From: CATOSP01 sp965205385
GTDB lineage: Bacteria > Chloroflexota > Dehalococcoidia > Lucifugimonadales > UBA3495
Assembly: GCA_965205385.1 (NCBI GenBank)
Contig: CBDBGS010000007.1
Span: 186,001 to 250,000, forward strand
Length of the DNA: 64,000 bases
Reading direction: 5' to 3'
The position numbers were made by a program, and so were the translations under genes. This document shows, in pieces, positions 59,007-64,000 of this stretch; position 1 is the first letter of the stretch; each line of letters starts with the position of its first letter. A model generated the notes under the pieces. The model was given only the letters and a program-made list of their open reading frames with translations. It was not told the origin of the DNA and searched no databases.

Positions 59007-60786
59007 CGGGCCGAAAAGTCCTGGTTGGGTAGGGGGATTTGGGCAATAAAGCCGACGTGAGCAGGATCACGGACCACAGTTGTCCGAGCCGGACCGCGCA
59101 GAAATTGGCCGCAGCATGGGCGACAACAAAGGGGACAATATTGAGGACGACGCTGCGGCCTGTTGCGCCGCCACCGGTACGGCCCGACCGCCCGAGTTTC
59201 CCGGCCACCAGGGTCAGGTTGGCTACCGTGGCAGCCAGATACAGCTGGAATCGCGTCTTGACCCTGCCGAAATAGCGGGACTGGCGAATGCCCAACTGGA
59301 CCAGCCGGGCCAACCGGTGTTCCACCACCACTCGGCGCACTCGATATTCGTCATAATGAGTGCTTTGCTGCAACGCTCGGGCCTGCTGCAGCAGGGCTTC
59401 CTGGGGATGGATCAGCACCCGCCGCCCCCTACTCCCCTTGGCTGCGATGCACTGGGACCGCAGTGGACATGTCCGACATTCGGCCCCGTCGAACTGGAAG
59501 GCCTGCAAGCGGTGGACCCGCCCTGTGCGACCCGTCCGCTTTCCCGCCGGCACGATGGTGTGGGTAACCTGTCCGGCGGGACAGGTGCAACTGCCCGCGG
59601 CCAGGTCAATATGGAAGTCCTCTTTCGGAAAGTGCTTCCGGTCGGGCCGTCCCGGCACTCTGGCCACCAACCGGCGTCCCGCATCGGCGAATGCCTGCCT
59701 GGTATCGCCATCCCCATAGGCGGCGTCGCCCATGGCTTCCTCCACCGGCACACCGGTGTTGGCCTCGCTCTGCTCCACCAATTCCAGCGATCCCAGGTTG
59801 TCCGGAGCGTTGCCGGGCAATACCTCCACCGCGGTGATCAGCTGGGAGTCGGTGTCCACCACGATGGCCGCCTTGTGTCCGTCGAACCGTCTACTGCTGC
59901 TCTTGTGGCCGTGGCGCATCTCCGGGTCATGCACCGACATCATCCGGTCCCGGCTCACCCCGTCCTTGAGATTCACTCCGTCATCGGTCCGCTCCACGTC
60001 CTGGAGCAGCAACTGCCCCAGCAGTTCCGCCGCCGCCACTATCTGCTGCCGCTCAGCGCTATCCTCCCCCAATTCCCTCTGCGCCTGCCGCGACAACTCC
60101 AACAACCGGTCGGCGTCTCTCACAATCTCGGCCAGCAGGGCCTGCCGCGCCCGTTTGTCGCTCCAGTCGATGGCCGACTCACCCTTCACGCTGGAACCCA
60201 GGTACCGCTCATATCCCCGGGCCTTGGCCCATTCTTTGACGCTGGACTTCTCCACTGCCGCCAGCGCCCGCAACAGCTTGACGATCCCGTCCGCCAACAG
60301 ATTGTAGGTGTCCTTCACCGCGCCACGGCCCAGGATGTTGGTCGTGTCCAACGCCACCCGCATCCCGCGCCCTTTCAGATACCCCGACTCCCGGGCCAAA
60401 CGCAGGCTGGACTCGAACACCTCCCGCACCTTGCCGTGCAGTATCAGCTGGGCGCGGAACACCTGCAGCGTGCTCTTGGCGAAGGGACGGTCTTCCACCT
60501 CAATCCCCAAGGCCACCTTCCACCGGATGTCGAAGTCGGCCCGGGCCTTGGCCTCAGCGTCGCTCACCTTGTCGTGGGACTGGAGCAGGAGCGCCGTCGC
60601 CAGCAGGCTGGGCGGCACGCTGTCCCGGCCGTTGTCGGCGCAGTAGAACCCGGCGAAATCGGGGTCCCGGAACAGGCGGCCCCGCAGCGAGGCCAGCAGA
60701 CCGTAGAAGGTGTCCCGCCCCACGTGGTCCAGATACAACCGGTCTGCTTCCCAGAGGCCCCTCTGGTCCGACCGCTCTCCCAGCAT
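58999..60786 (-). CDS. IS1182-family transposase
   Basis: A protein of 595 residues (DDE transposase). Seen: SVPPSLLATALLLQSHDKVSDAEAKARADFDIRWKVALGIE (IS1182 N-terminus), DTTNILGRGAVKDTYNLLADG with the first Asp, VHDPEMRHGHKSSSRRFDGHKAAIVVDTDSQLITAVEVLPGNAPDNLGSLELV containing the second Asp region, MGDAAYGDGDTRQAF, and a C-terminal Cys cluster (CTCPAGQ, CRTCPLRSQC). Its stop TAG (58999-59001) lies outside the IS boundary, within the target palindrome. ATG 60786 is preferred over TTG 60792. Confidence 0.93.
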   Translation of the reverse strand: MLGERSDQRGLWEADRLYLDHVGRDTFYGLLASLRGRLFRDPDFAGFYCADNGRDSVPPSLLATALLLQSHDKVSDAEAKARADFDIRWKVALGIEVEDRPFAKSTLQVFRAQLILHGKVREVFESSLRLARESGYLKGRGMRVALDTTNILGRGAVKDTYNLLADGIVKLLRALAAVEKSSVKEWAKARGYERYLGSSVKGESAIDWSDKRARQALLAEIVRDADRLLELSRQAQRELGEDSAERQQIVAAAELLGQLLLQDVERTDDGVNLKDGVSRDRMMSVHDPEMRHGHKSSSRRFDGHKAAIVVDTDSQLITAVEVLPGNAPDNLGSLELVEQSEANTGVPVEEAMGDAAYGDGDTRQAFADAGRRLVARVPGRPDRKHFPKEDFHIDLAAGSCTCPAGQVTHTIVPAGKRTGRTGRVHRLQAFQFDGAECRTCPLRSQCIAAKGSRGRRVLIHPQEALLQQARALQQSTHYDEYRVRRVVVEHRLARLVQLGIRQSRYFGRVKTRFQLYLAATVANLTLVAGKLGRSGRTGGGATGRSVVLNIVPFVVAHAAANFCAVRLGQLWSVILLTSALLPKSPYPTRTFRPGF

Positions 60787-60857
60787 GCTCAAGCCCTCGC
60801 TATTTCTTGATGGCTCAAGTATAGCTGACCACCCGGCTGAAGCCAGTTTCCGGCCAC
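59007..60857. mobile_element. IS1182-family insertion sequence, 1.85 kb
   Basis: Ends are assigned from host sequence rather than from perfect terminal repeats. The left end reads GGGCCGAAAAGTCC and the right end, inward, GTGGCCGGAAACTGG, sharing GGCCG and AAA. The flanks are CTAGAAAC (58999-59006) and GTTTCTAG (60858-60865), together a perfect palindrome that restores an intact antitoxin reading frame when the IS is removed. No direct target duplication is present. Insertion into palindromes without fixed target duplications is a known habit of the IS1182 group. Confidence 0.85.
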
Positions 60858-60886
60858 GTTTCTAGCTTCACCGCTTCCGTTTCCAT
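60858..60886 (-). pseudogene. vapB: 5' end of the interrupted VapB-type antitoxin
   Basis: Minus strand ATG (60884-60886) with GAGG upstream encodes METEAVKLET before the IS boundary. With the 58721-59006 part it makes a standard AbrB/VapB-type antitoxin of about 105 residues. Confidence 0.8.
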
Positions 60887-61031
60887 CTCATACCTCGGGA
60901 GCATAATAGCAATATATTACCAAATCCGATTGCCCTGACCATATGTACAGCGGACTTCCGGCGTTTTCCCGCCGCGCCATTGGGTGTACAATCGCTTCGA
61001 ACTGAGCCTTGCGCGCCGGAGATGCCGACCG

Positions 61032-62227
61032 ATGAAAATGTGCTTCTTCCACCTCATGCCTTATGGCTACCTGCCAGACGACTTCGACAAACAATACCAT
61101 AGCGTTTGGGTGGATGCCCCCAATAGTCTCTTCGACCCCAAGAAAGGGAACCAGCTCTATAACGACTACCTGGACGAGTTGGAATTTGCCGAGGAGATGG
61201 GCTTCGACGGGCTGTGTGTTAACGAACACCACTACAACGCCTATGGCTTGATGCCGTCGCCAAACCTGATGGCTTCCGCGATGACCCGGCGCACTTCCAA
61301 GGCGGCCATCATCGTGTTGGGCAACAGCCTGGCGCTGTACAACCCTCCGGTCAGAGTTGCGGAAGAGTTTGCCATGCTGGACGTGCTAAGCGGCGGCAGG
61401 TTTGTGGCCGGATTCCCCCTGGGCACCTCCCAGGACACGGTGTTCGGGTACGGAGAGGTGCCGGTAACGCTGCGGGAGAAGTACAACGAGGCCCACGACC
61501 TGGTCATCAAGGCCTGGACCGAGCGTGAGCCCTTCGCCTTCAACGGAAAGTACACCCAGCTCCGGTACGTCAACATTTGGCCCCGTCCCTACCAAGAGCC
61601 CCATCCTCCCATCTGGGTGCCGGGCAGCGGAAGTTTGGAGACCTGGGACTGGACCATCGAGCACGATTACGTATACTGCTACCTGAGCTACAGCGGATAC
61701 AAGGTTGGGAAGACTGTGTTGGACGGTTTCTGGGAAGAGGTGGACAACCGGGGCAAGGAGTTCAACCCGTACCATGCGGGGTTCCTGCAGCTTGTCGCCG
61801 TCTCGGAGACCGACAGCCAGGTGGACGAGTACAAAGACTACATCGAGTATTTCTTCAAGAAATGCCTCCACGTTCCGGGCGGGTTCGCCAATGCACCGGG
61901 CTACCGGACACTGCGCAGCATCAACTCGGGCGTCAGCACCCAGATCGTGGAATCGCGCCGGGAACAGTCCACCGATTTCACCTGGAAAGACTACGTAGAC
62001 GCGGGCAACGTGATCGTGGGCAGCCCGGAATCGGTGCGGCAAGACTGACGCAGGCTATCAAAGAGTTAAGGGTCGGCAACCTGATGCTCTTGCTCCACTT
62101 CGGCGACATGCCTAAAGAGATGACCATGAAGAACACCGAGCTGTTCGCCAAGGAAGTGATGCCCTACGTGCGGGACATTTGGTCTGAGTACGAGACTCGC
62201 TGGTGGCCCCAGACGATGGAGGGTTAG
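61032..62227 (+). pseudogene. Luciferase-like monooxygenase with a -1 frameshift near its C-terminus
   Basis: From ATG 61032 the frame runs 339 codons to TGA 62046-62048, with all of the LLM fold: MCFFHLMPYGYLPDDF, EFAEEMGFDGLCVNEHHYNAYGLMPSPN (the E-H-H motif), GGRFVAGFPLGTSQDT, and YSGYKVGKTVLDGF. After it, one frame over, TQAIKELRVGNLMLLLHFGDM continues to TAG 62225-62227. Adding one base near 62041-62044 makes a single protein of 398 residues. The C-terminal 60 residues include the loop usually closing the active site, so the truncated protein may be inactive. It is followed by an alpha/beta hydrolase gene 9 bp downstream. Confidence 0.8.
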
Positions 62228-62236
62228 GGGACGACG

Positions 62237-63028
62237 ATGCCGCCGGAAACACTCAACATATCTATGCAAAACGGAATGTTCCAGGCTGAGGTCCTTCGCG
62301 CCGGCCAAGGGGAGCCCTTGATATATCTCCACGGAGCCGCGGGACATAAGGGATGGGCGCCATTCCTGGACCGGCTGGCGGAACAATTCACCGTTTATGC
62401 GCCCTACATCCCCGGTTACTCCAACTCAACCGGGCTCGAGTACTTGGAAGACGTCCTTGATCTGACCTTGTACCACCTGGAACTGATGGATGCGCTGGAG
62501 TTAAACCGCGCCCATTTGGCCGGTCATTTTCTGGGAGGCATGATCGCGGCGGAAATGGCCGCTCTTTCGCCCGGCTATGTGGACCGGCTGGTGTTGATCG
62601 CTCCGGCTGGACTATGGCGCGACGATGCTCCAGTGGCTGACTTTCTGGCTATGAATTCGGCTGAACTCCAAGAGTGCCTTTGGGCCAGCGGATCAGCGGA
62701 CGGAACGATTTCCGCCGAAGACATGGCGGCGGGGGAACGGGCCATGGAGCTGCTGTCTCCCGAACGCGTTCAAGACCTCACGTCCGCGGGTAAGTTCCTA
62801 TGGCCCATCCCCGACCGTGGCTTCAAACGCCGCGCCTACCGCATCAAGGCTCCGTCGTTGATCGTATGGGGACAGGACGACCGGCTTGTTTCTCAGGTGT
62901 ACGCCAATGACTTCGCCCGGCTTATCTCAGGGTCCAAGGTGAAGGTCTTTCCGGACGCGGGTCACTTGATAATGTTGGAACAGTCGGACGCCCTGGCGGG
63001 GACGATTAACCAGTTTCTCAAGGGTTAG
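62237..63028 (+). CDS. Alpha/beta hydrolase-fold protein with Phe at the nucleophile position
   Basis: A protein of 263 residues. The fold is plain: LIYLHGAAGHKGW at the oxyanion turn, the nucleophile-elbow motif reads AGHFLGGM with Phe98 in place of Ser, and the acid and base are present (WGQDDRL and DAGHLIMLEQ). The Phe codon is TTT (62528-62530), one transition from TCT (Ser). Either this is a recent inactivating change or the protein has a non-hydrolytic role. It directly follows the frameshifted LLM gene, suggesting the pair has lost selection. Confidence 0.8.
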   Translation: MPPETLNISMQNGMFQAEVLRAGQGEPLIYLHGAAGHKGWAPFLDRLAEQFTVYAPYIPGYSNSTGLEYLEDVLDLTLYHLELMDALELNRAHLAGHFLGGMIAAEMAALSPGYVDRLVLIAPAGLWRDDAPVADFLAMNSAELQECLWASGSADGTISAEDMAAGERAMELLSPERVQDLTSAGKFLWPIPDRGFKRRAYRIKAPSLIVWGQDDRLVSQVYANDFARLISGSKVKVFPDAGHLIMLEQSDALAGTINQFLKG

Positions 63029-63177
63029 CCGGGGCAGGGTCAACATCACCAGGGTAGCGGCAGAGCGTTGAGGGTTCCCTGTCTCGTCATCGCCATTGCG
63101 GCGGCTCTGATCTTTCTGGTATCCCTCGCCACCTGCCGAATAGTTGGGCTACCCGTATCGGTGGACACGCCGGGTTC

Positions 63178-63552
63178 TCACGCCGATGCCTCCACCGCAT
63201 GCTTGAGGTGCGATACTTCTTGGACTCGGCCGCCGGAACCCAGGAGTATCGAAACCAGGTCAATCCGCCAGTTAGAGTGAGTCAGACCCTTTTCCGCGAT
63301 GTAATGGTGTGCGGTTGATTCCAGCCGACCCGCCTTGGAGGGGGTTATGGACTCCTGGGGAGTCCCGAACCTCGTACCCCGGCGGGTCCGCACTTCTACG
63401 AAGACTAGCTCGCCACCATCACTGGCCACGATGTCCACTTCGCCCCAACGGCAACGGTACTTGGTGTCGAGAACCCGGTACCCTTCGCGTTCGAGGAAGC
63501 GGCGGGCAACTCCTTCTCCCCAGTTGCCTAGTTTGAGGCGCGGACTAGCCAT
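63178..63552 (-). CDS. yraN: YraN-family (UPF0102) putative endonuclease
   Basis: A protein of 124 residues from ATG 63552. KLGNWGEGVARRFLEREGYRVLDTKYRCRWGEVDIVASDGGELVFVEVRTRRG contains the RecB/Holliday-resolvase-like D and E-x-K-like residues of YraN, then SKAGRLESTAHHYI. It overlaps rnhB by 8 bp (63545-63552), the widespread rnhB-yraN order. The function is not fixed; a role near DNA repair or recombination is usual. Confidence 0.9.
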   Translation of the reverse strand: MASPRLKLGNWGEGVARRFLEREGYRVLDTKYRCRWGEVDIVASDGGELVFVEVRTRRGTRFGTPQESITPSKAGRLESTAHHYIAEKGLTHSNWRIDLVSILLGSGGRVQEVSHLKHAVEASA

Positions 63553-64000
63553 TCGGCGCCCCTTGCATTGTCCCGCCGTTGGTGCGCAACGGGCTGAAGG
63601 AGCGCCGGTGGATGGGGCAGGGGCCGTTTTCGCGCAACAGGGCGAGGTGTTGGGCCGTACCGTAGCCTTTGTTGCGGTCGAAGGCATAGCCGGGGTAACG
63701 CTGGTGTGCTTCCCCCATCATCCGGTCCCGGGCCACTTTGGCGACGATTGACGCGGCCGCTATTGACAGGCTGAACCCATCGCCGCCGACGATTGTCTGA
63801 AAGGGGAATCGGCATTCCCGAATCGGAACGTAGTCCAATAGCAGGTAGGAAGGGTCCAGAGGGAGGCGTGCGACGGCCTCGAGCATTGCGTTGATGCAAG
63901 CCGGGCCAATCCCCATCCTGTCGATTACGCCTGGCGCGATCTGGGCTACTCCAATGGCCAGGGCGTGAGTCTCTACCAGTTCCACGGCATAGGCCCGTTG
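63545..64000 (-). CDS. rnhB: Ribonuclease HII, N-terminal part cut by the window edge
   Basis: About 150 residues are visible, from the right edge to the stop at 63545. Seen: IGVAQIAPGVIDRMGIGPACINAMLEAVARL, LLLDYVPI, GGDGFSLSIAAASIVAKVARDRMMGEAHQRYPGYAFDRNKGYGTAQHL, and the C-terminal HRRSFSPL. The SIAAASIVAKVARD and the RYPGY motifs are RNase HII hallmarks. The N-terminal DEVGRG active-site strand lies beyond base 64000. It removes ribonucleotides from DNA. It overlaps yraN by 8 bp. Confidence 0.94.
   Translation of the reverse strand, partial: QRAYAVELVETHALAIGVAQIAPGVIDRMGIGPACINAMLEAVARLPLDPSYLLLDYVPIRECRFPFQTIVGGDGFSLSIAAASIVAKVARDRMMGEAHQRYPGYAFDRNKGYGTAQHLALLRENGPCPIHRRSFSPLRTNGGTMQGAPNG

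Noticed and set aside
59080..60810. A 576-codon plus-strand frame opposite the transposase
   Set aside because: It is a Pro/His/Gln-rich antisense shadow of the IS1182 transposase, created by its GC-rich codons.

Overview
The window is 64 kb of GC-rich, densely packed bacterial chromosome. The gene content points to an uncultured Chloroflexota of the SAR202/Dehalococcoidia type. This is inferred from paralog families: four luciferase-like flavin monooxygenases, an enolase-superfamily dehydratase, several alpha/beta hydrolases, two carboxymuconolactone-decarboxylase proteins, a GMC and two DAO-type flavoproteins, and MFS carriers. No 16S rRNA or universal marker set is present, so the phylum is inference. 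TAG, TAA and TGA all end intact genes, so the standard code applies.

Layout. 1-10.9 kb: an unknown protein cut by the left edge, a luciferase-like oxidoreductase, a VOC pseudogene, SRAP (YedK), a HAD phosphatase, then a rightward run of hydrolase, DHDPS-like lyase, MFS, GMC oxidoreductase and Asp-box repeat protein. 10.9-16.7 kb: two luciferase-like enzymes, an amidase, a TPR protein, a probable fluoroacetate-type dehalogenase and a hicAB pair whose antitoxin carries a stop codon. 16.8-25.1 kb: tRNA-Thr, larE-larB-MFS, a CMD protein, a YyaL-like protein, an epoxide hydrolase and an MFS carrier. 25.2-34.9 kb: a NYN nuclease behind a promoter and hairpin leader, tRNA-Gly, a MOSC-PAC2-small protein operon, an enolase-family gene with an amber codon, a cysteine desulfurase, SDR, HpcH aldolase, rpsU and an MBL hydrolase. 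35-45 kb: housekeeping genes (dtd, nadC, nadA, miaB) mixed with two copies of one MITE and a decayed secreted-protein pair. 45-52.7 kb: hydrolase, Gfo/Idh, beta-lactamase-like hydrolase, DAO oxidase, then a gene graveyard with another MITE and tRNA-Ser. 53-64 kb: Lrp regulator, 7Fe ferredoxin, HemQ-like protein, NHL protein, ComB, a second HicAB-like pair, a DAO oxidase, a vapBC module split by an IS1182-family element, a frameshifted luciferase-like gene, a hydrolase lacking its nucleophile, yraN and rnhB.

How the genes fit together. Most look like a broad oxidative and hydrolytic catabolism toolkit: monooxygenation, dehalogenation, epoxide opening, dehydration, retro-aldol cleavage and export or import. 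Around it sit NAD synthesis (nadA, nadC), nickel-pincer cofactor synthesis (larE, larB), Fe-S supply and tRNA modification or proofreading (miaB, dtd).

The strongest non-routine signals are: (i) a two-copy MITE family with matching terminal repeats and perfect 8-bp target duplications; (ii) an IS1182-type insertion inside a perfect 16-bp palindrome in an antitoxin gene, whose precise removal restores the frame; (iii) a promoter plus terminator-like hairpin ahead of a NYN nuclease gene; (iv) an unusual number of genes with nonsense or frameshift lesions; (v) an alpha/beta hydrolase with Phe in place of its catalytic Ser.
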